Shown: positions 1 to 9,495, counted from the stretch's first letter. The stretch: DNA of 64,000 nucleotides from Mayfieldus sp963781495 (GCA_963781495.1 CAWAFX010000002.1:1612001-1676000); one strand, 5' to 3'. Made by a program: numbers and translations. Notes: a model not told the origin generated them from the sequence alone.

Positions 1-255
1 AGCCGCAAGACGATCCTGCGGCTGTGGATCGCGGTTGCGGTGATCTGCACCCTGTCGACCCTGCTCGGCTACGCGGTCGCGGACTCGGCCGGGGGCAACC
101 TCCGCGCCGCGGCCGACGGCTTCGCCGCCGGGGCGCTGCTGGTGATGCTGATCGACTCGATGATTCCCGACGCCCGCGTCAAGGCCGGCCGCCCGGCCGG
201 GCTGTTCACGGTCCTCGGATTCGCTCTCGCCGCCGGACTCTCGGCGGCAGGTTGA
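1..255 (+). CDS. ZIP-like metal transporter, C-terminal fragment
   Basis: Open at the left edge in frame 1 and stopping with TGA at 253-255; 84 residues are visible. There are two hydrophobic segments (about residues 8-26 and 66-84). The stretch FAAGALLVMLIDSMIPDA, followed by a short hydrophilic link and a last membrane helix, resembles the C-terminal end of ZIP-family divalent metal permeases, where the small-residue helix ends in a (D/E)xMIPEA-type motif. The call is by resemblance only because the metal-binding helices IV and V lie outside the window. It would sit in the cytoplasmic membrane and move Zn2+ or a related ion. Confidence 0.55.
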   Translation, partial: SRKTILRLWIAVAVICTLSTLLGYAVADSAGGNLRAAADGFAAGALLVMLIDSMIPDARVKAGRPAGLFTVLGFALAAGLSAAG

Positions 256-331
256 GCCGAAGCTGGCCCGGTCGATGCCGAGCAGCTGCGAATTGCCACC
301 GGACCAGGGAATTTGCGCATAGACTCGGTGC

Positions 332-793
332 ATGGCGGCCGGTGTTGCGACAGCGGAGCAGGGAGCAGGGGCGGCGGCGTTTGCCTCCGCCGCCGAGATG
401 CGCGCGGTCCTGACCGAGCTTCTGCACGAGGTCGACGGCGACTCCGAGCTCGGCAAGCGCATGCGGGCGGCCCAGGTCTCGCACCGCTACGTCTTCACCG
501 ACATCGGCCTCAGCCTCGACGTCGCCAGCTCCGAGGAGGAGGACCACAACGTCCGCTACGCGTTCGACGAAGGGGCCGGCGCCGAGCCGGCGCTGACTCT
601 GGAGATGAGCTCCGAGGTGGCCAACCGCTACTTGCAGGGGCGGGAGAACCTGGCGATCGCGATCGCCCGCCGCCGCATCCGCTGCGTCGGCAAGTCGAAG
701 GCGGTCCTCAACCTGCTGCCGATCAACCGCCAGCTCATGGACTGCTACCGCGAGGTGCTGCGTCGCGGCCATCCCGAGCTACTGCTCGACTGA
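332..793 (+). CDS. SCP2-like (sterol carrier type) small protein
   Basis: 153 residues, cytoplasmic, no signal peptide. From about residue 25 it looks like an SCP2-type lipid-binding fold: an amphipathic N-terminal helix, a beta region with 'EPALTLEMSSEVANRYLQG', then 'ARRRIRCVGKSKAVLNLLP', as in stand-alone SCP2 proteins of actinobacteria. Function is inferred to be binding of a lipid or acyl ligand; no catalytic residues are seen. The ATG at 332 follows a TAGACT box (320-325) by 6 nt, so the mRNA is probably leaderless. A second SCP2-like domain occurs at the N-terminus of the hydrolase at 61672-62913. Confidence 0.55.
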   Translation: MAAGVATAEQGAGAAAFASAAEMRAVLTELLHEVDGDSELGKRMRAAQVSHRYVFTDIGLSLDVASSEEEDHNVRYAFDEGAGAEPALTLEMSSEVANRYLQGRENLAIAIARRRIRCVGKSKAVLNLLPINRQLMDCYREVLRRGHPELLLD

Positions 794-806
794 GCATTAA
801 GCGGGC

Positions 807-834
807 TTGACATCGCGGGGGGCGGTCGTATGCT
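807..834 (+). promoter_or_regulatory. Sigma-70-type promoter of a structured RNA
   Basis: TTGACA at 807-812, a 16-nt spacer and TATGCT at 829-834. This is the best -35/-10 pair in the window. The expected start is near 841, more than 150 nt before the next plausible start codon (1042), and it drives the structured segment described in the next entry. Confidence 0.7.
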
Positions 835-840
835 CGTTCG

Positions 841-998
841 AGTAACAGAGGCAGCAGGCCGAAAGTGGGCCCGCAGCCGCGCCTTCCGGCGACTGAGGCG
901 AGGTTGGAGAGTCCGCAAGGCGCCAACCGGTGCCGCCAGGCCGACGTAGCGGGCCGAATGCCCGCAAGCGACGGGGCCGCGTGACCCCGTCGCTTTAT
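841..998 (+). ncRNA. Unassigned structured RNA or terminator-ended leader
   Basis: About 155 nt between a clear promoter (807-834) and a clear intrinsic terminator. Visible hairpins: 854-874 (GC.GGCC pairing with one mismatch), 880-891 (CGCC/TTCC/GGCG), 902-928 (GGTTGG pairing with CCAACC, with an inner CC-GCAA-GG GNRA-type loop), 949-965 (GCGGGC/CGAAT/GCCCGC), then the terminator at 966-995. No convincing reading frame fills it. I could not match it to SRP RNA (no GGAAGG..AGCA apical motif), 6S, RNase P, TPP, FMN, cobalamin or SAM classes. It may be a free small RNA, or a riboswitch-like leader attenuating the MerR-cyclase gene 44 nt downstream. Confidence 0.55.
966..998 (+). terminator. Rho-independent terminator
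   Basis: An 11-bp perfect stem AAGCGACGGGG (966-976) with CCCCGTCGCTT (985-995), loop CCGCGTGA, ending in a short U-rich tail (TTTAT). It ends the structured RNA and lies just before the MerR-cyclase gene, so it could also act as an attenuator of that gene. Confidence 0.75.
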
Positions 999-1041
999 GT
1001 CCGGGCTCGTCTCCCTGACTAAGGTGCGGACGCTCCCCGCG

Positions 1042-2244
1042 ATGGCGTCCGACCAGTACATCTCCCTCAACGAGGCCTCGCGCCGCTCCGGCGTCTCGGC
1101 CAGCACCCTGAAGCGCTGGGCCGAGGAGAAGGTGCTGCCGGTCAAGCGCGGCCGCTGGACGCCGGTCGCCGCCGCTCAGGCGCGGGTGGTGGCGCGGATG
1201 CGCGAGCGCGGCCACTCGCTGGATGAGCTCAAGGACGCCGGACGCGAGGGCAAGCTCGCCTTCGGCCTGGTCGAGGACCTGTTCCCCGAGCAGCAGGGGG
1301 AGGTGACGATCGAAGCGGCGGCGGAGGAGACGGGCCTGGAGCCGGAGCTGATCGAGCGCCTGCAATCGCTGCTGGGAACGCCGGCGGGGCGCGAGCGGAC
1401 CCTCAGCCACTCCGACCTCGAGGCGATGCGCAACTGCGCCCGCATCCTCGCGGCGGGGATGCCGCTGGTCGCCTTCCTGCAGCTGGTCCGCGTCTACGCG
1501 CAGTCGCTGCGCCGGATCGCCGACGCCGAGGTGCGCCTGTTCCATCTCTACGTGCACGAGCCGCTGATCCGCGACGGGCTCGGCGAGATGGAGATCGGGG
1601 AGGAGATGGAGGGGCTGGCGGCCGAGCTTCTGCCCGAGGCGACGCCGCTTTTCGAGTACATGCACAGCCGCTACCTGCGCTTCTTCATCGAGCAGGACGT
1701 GGTCGGCCACATGGAGTCGGAGCTCGGGCGCGACACCTCGGTCGGCCGGGTGCTGACGACGCTCTGCTTCATCGACCTGACCGGCTTCACCCGCTACACC
1801 GAGGAGGAGGGCGACGAGGAGGCGATGGACGTGATCGAGCGCTTCATCGAGACCGTCGAGGCGACGCTGCCCTCGGAGGCGACGGTGGTGAAGACGATCG
1901 GCGACGAGGTGATGATCGTCTCTCCCGATCCGGCCTCGCTGACCGAGTGGGCGGTCGGCTTTTTGGCCCTGTTCCAGGAGCGCCCGCAGCCCCGGGTCGG
2001 GATCCACCACGGATACGCCGTATATAGAGACGGCGACTACTTCGGAACCGAGGTCAACCTCGTGCACCGGATCGTCAACCGCGCCCTCGGCGGCGAGGTC
2101 CTGGTCACCGACCGGGTCGTGGAGTCGGTGCGCTCGCGCGAGTACCTGGAGTTCGAGCCGATCGGCGCAGTCGACCTGAAGGGCTTCCCGGAGCCGACGC
2201 CGCTGTTCGTCGCCCACAGCGTCGCCGAGGGACGCGCCCGCTAG
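1042..2244 (+). CDS. MerR-type HTH fused to class III nucleotidyl cyclase
   Basis: 400 residues from ATG 1042; an ATG at 997 lies inside the terminator tail and is unlikely. Residues about 6-45 form a MerR-like winged HTH ('SLNEASRRSGVSASTLKRW'), followed by a second helical region, then a class III adenylate/guanylate cyclase domain. Metal-binding Asp are visible at D245 (in FIDLTGF) and D288 (in KTIGDEVM), with K284 nearby and the N339-x3-R343 (NLVHR) transition-state pair, so catalysis is plausible. It is expected to be cytoplasmic and to make cAMP or cGMP, with DNA- or ligand-binding input. A structured RNA with a terminator lies directly upstream. Nucleotide specificity is not decidable here. 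Confidence 0.75.
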   Translation: MASDQYISLNEASRRSGVSASTLKRWAEEKVLPVKRGRWTPVAAAQARVVARMRERGHSLDELKDAGREGKLAFGLVEDLFPEQQGEVTIEAAAEETGLEPELIERLQSLLGTPAGRERTLSHSDLEAMRNCARILAAGMPLVAFLQLVRVYAQSLRRIADAEVRLFHLYVHEPLIRDGLGEMEIGEEMEGLAAELLPEATPLFEYMHSRYLRFFIEQDVVGHMESELGRDTSVGRVLTTLCFIDLTGFTRYTEEEGDEEAMDVIERFIETVEATLPSEATVVKTIGDEVMIVSPDPASLTEWAVGFLALFQERPQPRVGIHHGYAVYRDGDYFGTEVNLVHRIVNRALGGEVLVTDRVVESVRSREYLEFEPIGAVDLKGFPEPTPLFVAHSVAEGRAR

Positions 2245-2261
2245 CCGGCGTTTCTAGTCTG

Positions 2262-3608
2262 CTGGGTGTCACCCAGCCAGCCCACACCCGTCTTGCTGAG
2301 GTCGTCCACGACAGCGGCCTGATCGAGCCCGGCTCGAGCGGCGTCGCGCTGCTCTCCGGGGGACCGGACTCGGCCTGCCTGGCGGCCGGGCTCGCCGCCG
2401 CGATCGGGGCCGAGAACGTGGTCGGGCTGCACCTCAACTACGGCCTGCGCGAGGACTCGGGCAGCGACGAGGCCAGCTGCCGCGAGCTCTGCCGGCAGCT
2501 GGGGATCGAGCTCGAGGTCCAGCATCCCCGCCTCGGCGAGGGAAACATGCACCAGGCCGCGCGCGACGCCCGCTACGAGGCCGCCGAGCGCCTGCGGGCG
2601 AGGCGCGACGCAGCCTGGATCGCGACCGGCCACACCCGCACCGACCTCGCCGAGACGATGCTCTACCGGCTGGCCTCCTCGCCCGGGCGGCGGGCTCTGC
2701 TCGGGCTGGCGCCGCGGCGCGGCCGCCTGCGGCGGCCGCTGCTGGCGATCGGACGGGCCGAGGCGCGGCAGCTGGCCTCCGAGGCGCAGCTGCCGTTCCA
2801 CGACGATCCCTCCAACCTCGACCCGCGCTTCGCGCGGGTGCGGATCCGGCGCGAGGTCCTGCCGGTCCTCGAACAGATCAATCCGGCCAGCGAGCAGAAC
2901 ATCGCCGCGACCTGGGCCGAGCTGGCCGAGGAGGCGGCGGCGCTGGAGGCGGTGGCGGCCGAGGCGCTCGAAGCCGCCGGCGCCGGGGCCCCGGCGGTTG
3001 CGGTGCGGGCCGAGGCGCTGGCCGGGCTGGCGCCGGCGCTGCGGCGGCTGGCGCTGCGGACGCTGGCCGCCCGGGCCGCCGGGCGCGAGGTCGCGCTGGG
3101 TGCCGAGCGGACGGCGGAGATCTGGCGCCTCGCCGGCCAGCCCGAAGGCGGTCAGGTGGACCTGGGCGGCGGCCTGCGGGCGATCTGCGAGGCGGGCCTG
3201 ATCCGCTTCAGCGCCGATCCCGAGGCTGCGCCCGAGCCGGCGCGGCTGGCCGTGCCGGGGAGCTGTCGCTTCGGGCGCTGGGAGCTTCGCGCCGAGCTGC
3301 GGCGCTCGCCGCCGGAGCCGGTCGGACCCGAGGTCGCGACCCTCGACGCGGCGGCGGTCGGCGAGCGGCTGCAGGTCCGCGCCTGGCGCGACGGCGATCG
3401 CATGCGCCCGCTCGGCCTCGGGGGCAGCAAGTCCCTGCAGGACATCTTCACCGATCGCCACGTGCCGCGCTCGCTGCGCCACACGCTGCCGGTCGTGCTG
3501 GCGGGGGAGCGGATCGCCTGGGTCGCCGGGGTCGCCGTCTCGGAGGAGTTCAAGCTCGGGCCCGGCAGCGAGGAGGCGGCGGTGCTCAGAGCCGCGATGG
3601 TCGCCTAG
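2262..3608 (+). CDS. tilS: tRNA(Ile)-lysidine synthase; start codon unclear
   Basis: TilS makes lysidine at C34 of tRNA-Ile(CAU) with ATP and lysine. The PP-loop SGGPDS lies at 2355-2372 and is followed by a typical N-type ATP pyrophosphatase domain (HLNYGLRE, ATGHTRTDLAETMLYR); the C-terminal TilS domain contains 'RMRPLGLGGSKSLQDIF'. The frame is open back into the preceding gene, but no ATG, GTG or TTG lies between 2241 and the PP-loop; the first is GTG 2418, which would delete the P-loop. A TAGTCT box at 2255-2260 points to initiation near GTC 2268, CTG 2262 or an out-of-frame GTG 2266. The coordinates use CTG 2262 (448 aa). hpt follows 22 nt later. Confidence 0.8.
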   Translation: MGVTQPAHTRLAEVVHDSGLIEPGSSGVALLSGGPDSACLAAGLAAAIGAENVVGLHLNYGLREDSGSDEASCRELCRQLGIELEVQHPRLGEGNMHQAARDARYEAAERLRARRDAAWIATGHTRTDLAETMLYRLASSPGRRALLGLAPRRGRLRRPLLAIGRAEARQLASEAQLPFHDDPSNLDPRFARVRIRREVLPVLEQINPASEQNIAATWAELAEEAAALEAVAAEALEAAGAGAPAVAVRAEALAGLAPALRRLALRTLAARAAGREVALGAERTAEIWRLAGQPEGGQVDLGGGLRAICEAGLIRFSADPEAAPEPARLAVPGSCRFGRWELRAELRRSPPEPVGPEVATLDAAAVGERLQVRAWRDGDRMRPLGLGGSKSLQDIFTDRHVPRSLRHTLPVVLAGERIAWVAGVAVSEEFKLGPGSEEAAVLRAAMVA

Positions 3609-3630
3609 CTCGCCCTAGACTGCGGCCCTC

Positions 3631-4170
3631 ATGGACGGCCACGTCGGCGAAGTGCTGGTCACCCGCGAGGAGCTGACCCGCCGTGTCTCGGAGCTGGGGG
3701 CGGAGATCAGTCGCGACTACGAGGGCCGCGACCTGGTCATGGTCGGGGTCCTGAAGGGAGCGGTGATCTTCATCGCCGACCTGCTGCGCGAGCTGACGGT
3801 TCCCTGCGAGATCGACTTCATGGCCGTCTCCAGCTACGGCTCCTCGACCGACTCCTCGGGCGTGGTCCGGATCCTCAAGGACCTCGAGGCCTCAATCGAG
3901 GGGCGCGACGTGCTGATCGTCGAGGACATCATCGACTCCGGCCTGACCCTGCAGTACCTGATCCGCAACCTCAAGGCACGCTCGCCGCGCACGCTCGAGG
4001 TCTGCGCGCTGCTGACCAAGCCCGAGCGGCGCCGGGTCGATCTGCCGACCCGCTACGTCGGCTTCGAGATCCCGAACCGCTTCGCGATCGGGTACGGCCT
4101 CGATCACGACCAGAAGTACCGCAATCTCGACTATGTCGCGGTGCTCGAGGACGGTCCCGAAAGCAAGTAG
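3631..4170 (+). CDS. hpt: Hypoxanthine phosphoribosyltransferase
   Basis: 179 residues, full family length. Salvages hypoxanthine/guanine with PRPP to IMP/GMP in the cytosol. The PRPP-binding loop VLIVEDIIDSGLT is at residues 94-106; the N-terminal 'VGVLKGAVIF' and the C-terminal 'VGFEIPNRFAIGYGLD' purine pocket are typical. ATG 3631 lies 9 nt after a TAGACT box (3616-3621), so it probably has its own leaderless promoter. The order tilS-hpt-ftsH is conserved in many Gram-positive bacteria, which supports both neighbours. Confidence 0.95.
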   Translation: MDGHVGEVLVTREELTRRVSELGAEISRDYEGRDLVMVGVLKGAVIFIADLLRELTVPCEIDFMAVSSYGSSTDSSGVVRILKDLEASIEGRDVLIVEDIIDSGLTLQYLIRNLKARSPRTLEVCALLTKPERRRVDLPTRYVGFEIPNRFAIGYGLDHDQKYRNLDYVAVLEDGPESK

Positions 4171-4286
4171 TCATCCGGCCATGCCCAGGCGGGGCAGGAG
4201 TATGGCCCTGGTACGCTGAAATCCGGTTCCGGCGGCCGAATTCACGTCCCACGCCGTAAAGACCGACCCCTGAAACGAGCCGACTG

Positions 4287-6242
<1,956 letters not shown>

Positions 6243-6270
6243 GCCCCTCGGCTAGGGTTTCCGCCCGTTC

Positions 6271-6336
6271 CGGGGATGGGGCTCCCCTTCAACCGCCGTA
6301 CCGGCTAATGGCTCCTGGAGACGAAAAGGAGCCAGC
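6271..6336 (+). promoter_or_regulatory. Fluoride riboswitch (crcB motif) with SD-sequestering hairpin
   Basis: Matches the fluoride aptamer layout: stem GGGG (6272-6275)/CCCC (6284-6287) with loop ATGGGGCT, a CAACCGCC...CGGC hairpin, then CTAATGGCTCCT. A pseudoknot GGGGC (6278-6282) with GCTCC (6311-6315) is possible. Downstream, GGCTCCT (6310-6316) can also pair with AGGAGCC (6327-6333), which contains the ribosome binding site of the crcB start at 6337. Fluoride-stabilised pseudoknot formation would free the site. A TAGGGT box (6253-6258) is the probable promoter. Confidence 0.88.
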
Positions 6337-6702
6337 TTGCTTTTTGCGATCGAACTCGTGCTCGCCGGCGGCATCGGGACCCTCGCCCGCTACGGGTTCT
6401 CCAACCTCTTCCACGGCGACTCGCTGCCCTGGGCGACGCTGGCGATCAACGTCGCCGGCTCATTCCTGCTCGGAGCCCTGGTCGTGCTGCCCGCGGGCTG
6501 GATGACGGAGCGGACCCGCGACGCGCTCGGGGTCGGACTCCTGGGCGGGTTCACGACCTTCTCGACCTTCTCGGTTCAGGCCTTCCTCGACGCCGAGGCG
6601 AATGAGCCGGGCAAGGCCCTGGTCTACGTCGGCGCCTCGGTCGTGCTCGGAATCGCCGCCGCGGCCTGCGGCTACTTCGCGACCCGGGCCCTGGTGCACT
6701 AA
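6337..6702 (+). CDS. crcB: Fluoride exporter CrcB/Fluc
   Basis: 121 residues, four membrane helices, the usual length of the dual-topology Fluc channel that exports fluoride. Conserved N38 in 'LAINVAGSFLLG' and the Phe-box region GFTTFSTF at 71-78 are present. The TTG start at 6337 is supported by AAGGAG at 6326-6331 and by the riboswitch whose expression platform masks it. The gene is single, so it would work as a homodimer. The fluoride riboswitch upstream makes the function nearly certain. Confidence 0.95.
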   Translation: MLFAIELVLAGGIGTLARYGFSNLFHGDSLPWATLAINVAGSFLLGALVVLPAGWMTERTRDALGVGLLGGFTTFSTFSVQAFLDAEANEPGKALVYVGASVVLGIAAAACGYFATRALVH

Positions 6703-6881
6703 GGCAGGCGCCAGCGAAGCTTAAGCATCTGCTCCTCGAGCTCGGGGTCGGTGAGGACTCCGGCGTCGCGGAAGACGATCAATTCCTGCCAGCGGCGCTG
6801 CAGCTCCTCCGGCATCTTTGCGACTTCATTCGCGCCGACGCTGTACATCGGGGCGGGGCGAACTTCGTCTGCCTCGGTCAT
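6699..6881 (-). CDS. Small SHOCT-like protein
   Basis: 60 residues. The C-terminal half (about 33-55, ELIVFRDAGVLTDPELEEQM) resembles the short C-terminal SHOCT motif (RDAGxLTDxEFE) often found at the end of actinobacterial membrane or oligomerising proteins; here it stands alone. The ATG at 6881 is preceded by GGAG five bases upstream. It converges with crcB and overlaps its last 4 nt. Function unknown; SHOCT segments are thought to mediate oligomerisation. Confidence 0.55.
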   Translation of the reverse strand: MTEADEVRPAPMYSVGANEVAKMPEELQRRWQELIVFRDAGVLTDPELEEQMLKLRWRLP

Positions 6882-6902
6882 GACTCTCCAAACGCGCCCC
6901 GT

Positions 6903-6969
6903 CCTTGGGCGGCTGCGAGTCGGTGGAAGGGGCGCTCAGAGGTCCGAGGCGCAGATGATTCGCCCAAGG
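6903..6969. repeat. Long-range perfect inverted repeat in intergenic DNA
   Basis: CCTTGGGCG at 6903-6911 and its complement CGCCCAAGG at 6961-6969, with a weaker inner hairpin (GCGCTC/GAGGCGC). It lies between the diguanylate cyclase stop and the SHOCT gene start, so it would be in the leader of the SHOCT mRNA or the 3' end of the cyclase mRNA on the minus strand. No U-tract is seen. Confidence 0.45.
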
Positions 6970-7076
6970 TCCTGGAACGTGGGAGTCCCGGTCTCCGGGG
7001 GTGCACCATTGGTCTCGCGGTCGGAGTCCGCCCGCAATGACCCTATGGCCACCCTACTCCGATCCCGCGCCGATTC

Positions 7077-8141
7077 CTAGACGCGGGCCCGCTTGTCCTC
7101 TGCGCGCTCGGCCATCAGCGCCAGGTCCGCGGCTTCGGTCAGCTCGGTCGCGGTCATCTGCGGCTGTAGCTCGGCGGCGGCGAAGTGGATCCAGATCGGC
7201 TCGTGGTCGGGCCGGCGACAGGCGGCGCAGACCTTTGCCTGCAGGCGCTTGATGACGACGTCGGCGTCCTCCTTCGCGGTGCCGGGCAGCAGGAGGACGA
7301 ACTCGTCGCCGCCCCAGCGAAAGACCCGGTCCGGGATCCGCAGCTCGGACTCCATCGCCTGCGCGACCCGATGCAGGCTGCGGTCGCCCTCGAGGTGGCC
7401 GAACCGGTCGTTGATGCGCTTGAAGTGCTCGATGTCGCCCATCGCCATGCTCAGCGGCGTCGCCATGCGGTCAGAGCGCGAGATCTCCTCGAGCAGCGCC
7501 TCCTCGAAGGCGCGGCGGTTGGCGATCGCGGTCAGCTCGTCGACCCGGGCCTCCTCGCGCGCCTGCGCCTCCTCGCGCTTCAGCGCCAGGCGCTGGTTGC
7601 GGATGCTGGTCATCATCAGCACCGCAAGCAGAGAGAGCGGCGACCAGATCGCGAACTGGGCCACCGCCTTGGCGGCGGTCGCCTCCTCCCAGCCGCCGTA
7701 TACGACCGGCGCCATCAGCAGCAACCCGACGTAGCCGATGAACGGGAGCAGGCGCCGCAGCGGGTTGGTTGCCGCAACCAGCAGCAGCAGGTTCAAAAGC
7801 AGACCGTCGTAGGGGGCGCTGCCGCCGCCCGCGAGCCACTGGATCCCGGCGATGCCGAAGGCGCCGATGTAGCAGGAGATCAGGATCCCCGTGAAGCCGA
7901 CCCTGATCCGCTCGGCCCGCAGCGAGAGGGCGAAGAAGATCGCTGCGATGACGAGGGCGTCGCCGATCACCCAGCCGAGGTCGCCGACCTGGCGGTCGAT
8001 CGGGCTCAGGGGCCAGAGCAGGACGACGAGGAAGGTGCTGACGATCCAGAACCAGGCGCCGAGCTTTTTGGTCAGCGCGAGGTCGGCCCCCGCGTAGGGG
8101 TCCGCCTGCTTCGCGACCAACGGCTTCAGGGAACGCAGCAT
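7077..8141 (-). CDS. Membrane-bound diguanylate cyclase (GGDEF)
   Basis: 354 residues from ATG 8141; longer in-frame starts run into the folP promoter. About six membrane helices (roughly 20-185) form the sensor part, followed by a short coiled linker rich in Arg/Glu and a GGDEF domain. The active-site signature is intact, GGDEF at 277-281 preceded by RW, with 'DIEHFKRINDRFGH' as the metal/nucleotide site. It should make c-di-GMP at the inner face of the membrane. No inhibitory RxxD is evident just before the signature. Divergent from folP, with 65 nt between the starts. Confidence 0.9.
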   Translation of the reverse strand: MLRSLKPLVAKQADPYAGADLALTKKLGAWFWIVSTFLVVLLWPLSPIDRQVGDLGWVIGDALVIAAIFFALSLRAERIRVGFTGILISCYIGAFGIAGIQWLAGGGSAPYDGLLLNLLLLVAATNPLRRLLPFIGYVGLLLMAPVVYGGWEEATAAKAVAQFAIWSPLSLLAVLMMTSIRNQRLALKREEAQAREEARVDELTAIANRRAFEEALLEEISRSDRMATPLSMAMGDIEHFKRINDRFGHLEGDRSLHRVAQAMESELRIPDRVFRWGGDEFVLLLPGTAKEDADVVIKRLQAKVCAACRRPDHEPIWIHFAAAELQPQMTATELTEAADLALMAERAEDKRARV

Positions 8142-8206
8142 CGCTGCATCTGTGTCGTCGCTGCCCAGGCACCGCTTTAGCCGCGGTCGCTGTATAAGCC
8201 CCACGG

Positions 8207-9040
8207 GTGGCGGAAACGGTGCAGAGCTCGGTCCCAGCGACACCTCTTCCACGCCTGATGGGCGTGGTCAACGTGACCCCCGATTCCTTCTCGGACGGGG
8301 GGCTTTTTCTCGATCCCGAACGGGCGATCGAGCACGGACGCGAGCTGATCGGGCAGGGGGCCGACCTGCTCGACGTCGGCGGCGAGTCGACCCGGCCCGG
8401 GGCGCAGGCCGTCGACGCCGCCGAGGAGCTGGAGCGGGTGCTGCCGGTGATCGAGGGCCTGGCCGGCGCCGGGACGCCGATCTCGATCGACACCTCGAAG
8501 CTGGCGGTCGCCGAGGCGGCGCTCGACGCCGGCGCCGCGATCGTCAACGACATCACCGCGTTGCGCGGCGAGCCCGGGATCGCCGCGCTCTGCGCCGAGC
8601 GCGACGCCGGATTGGTGCTGATGCACATGCAGGGCACGCCGCGGACGATGCAGCGCGACCCGACCTATGCCGACGTAGTCGACGACGTCAAGGCATTTCT
8701 CGCCGAGCGGATGGATTTCGCCCGCCGCGAGGGGGTCGCCGAGGAGAGGATCTGGCTCGACCCGGGGATCGGCTTCGGCAAGACCGTCGATCACAACGCC
8801 GAGCTGCTGCGCAGGCTGCGGGAGTTGACCGAGCTCGGGCGGCCGCTGGTCGTCGGAACCTCGCGCAAGAGCTTCATCGCCGGGATCAGCGAGTCCGACG
8901 TCGGCCAGCGGCTGGGCGGGACGGTGGCCAGCTGCGCGCTGGCGTTCGCCAACGGAGCCTCGGTGCTGCGCGTCCACGACGTGGGCGAGGTACGCGAGGG
9001 GATGCTGGTCGCGGCGGCGATCCTCGCCGCGAGCGCCTAG
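8207..9040 (+). CDS. folP: Dihydropteroate synthase
   Basis: 277 residues from GTG 8207, 8 nt after a TATAAG box (8193-8198). Condenses p-aminobenzoate with hydroxymethyl-dihydropterin pyrophosphate in folate synthesis. Signatures: NVTPDSFSD at 22-30, 'DVGGESTRPGA', DPGIGFGK at 185-192 and the C-terminal 'RVHDVGEVREG'. First gene of a folP-folB-folK block reading in one direction with gaps of 22 and 10 nt. Confidence 0.96.
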   Translation: MAETVQSSVPATPLPRLMGVVNVTPDSFSDGGLFLDPERAIEHGRELIGQGADLLDVGGESTRPGAQAVDAAEELERVLPVIEGLAGAGTPISIDTSKLAVAEAALDAGAAIVNDITALRGEPGIAALCAERDAGLVLMHMQGTPRTMQRDPTYADVVDDVKAFLAERMDFARREGVAEERIWLDPGIGFGKTVDHNAELLRRLRELTELGRPLVVGTSRKSFIAGISESDVGQRLGGTVASCALAFANGASVLRVHDVGEVREGMLVAAAILAASA

Positions 9041-9062
9041 CCCTCTCGTAGATACTTGCCGC

Positions 9063-9485
9063 GTGGAATCGCACCGAAACGGGCCCGACACCAGCGTCGA
9101 GGTCGAGCTGCGCGGGCTCTCGATCTACACCCACCACGGGGTCAGCGAGGCCGAGCGCGACGTCGGCCAGCGGCTCGAGTTCGACGTCAGCTTCGACGTC
9201 CCCGATTGCGACGCCGTGCTCACCGACCGCCTCGAGGACACCGTCGACTATGCCGAGGTCTGCGACATCGTCGCCCTGGCGGCGACCGAGCGCAGCTACA
9301 AGACCCTGGAGCGGCTCTGCAAGGTGATCGGCGAGCGGCTGATGGAGCGCTTTCGCTGCGAGCACGTCCGCGTCCGGGCCGCCAAGCCCGAGCCGCCGCT
9401 GCCGCTGGCGATGCAGGAGGTCGCGGTCGAGGTCACCCACGACCGCGAGGAGCCGGAGCAGGGCGAGGAGGAAGAGGGCGGCTGA
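9063..9485 (+). CDS. folB: Dihydroneopterin aldolase
   Basis: 140 residues from GTG 9063, which follows GATACT (9051-9056) by 6 nt. Converts dihydroneopterin to hydroxymethyl-dihydropterin and glycolaldehyde. Family features are 'ELRGLSIYTHHGVSEAERDVGQ', the Tyr and acid in 'DTVDYAEVCDIV', and a conserved Lys in 'VRAAKPEPPLP'. The extra acidic C-terminal tail (EEPEQGEEEEGG) is not part of the fold. Second gene of the folate block. Confidence 0.94.
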   Translation: MESHRNGPDTSVEVELRGLSIYTHHGVSEAERDVGQRLEFDVSFDVPDCDAVLTDRLEDTVDYAEVCDIVALAATERSYKTLERLCKVIGERLMERFRCEHVRVRAAKPEPPLPLAMQEVAVEVTHDREEPEQGEEEEGG

Positions 9486-9495
9486 GCCCGGCGAC

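Noticed and set aside
841..965. c-di-GMP-I riboswitch, SRP RNA or RNase P as identity of the structured RNA
   Set aside because: GAAAG and CGCAGCC pieces loosely recall the c-di-GMP-I aptamer, but the tetraloop, receptor and GCAAA.CC core do not line up; SRP and RNase P core motifs are absent.
2266..2320. Out-of-frame GTG 2266 as the real start of a small protein
   Set aside because: It runs into a stop after about 18 codons and would not produce TilS; listed only as evidence of a possible indel.
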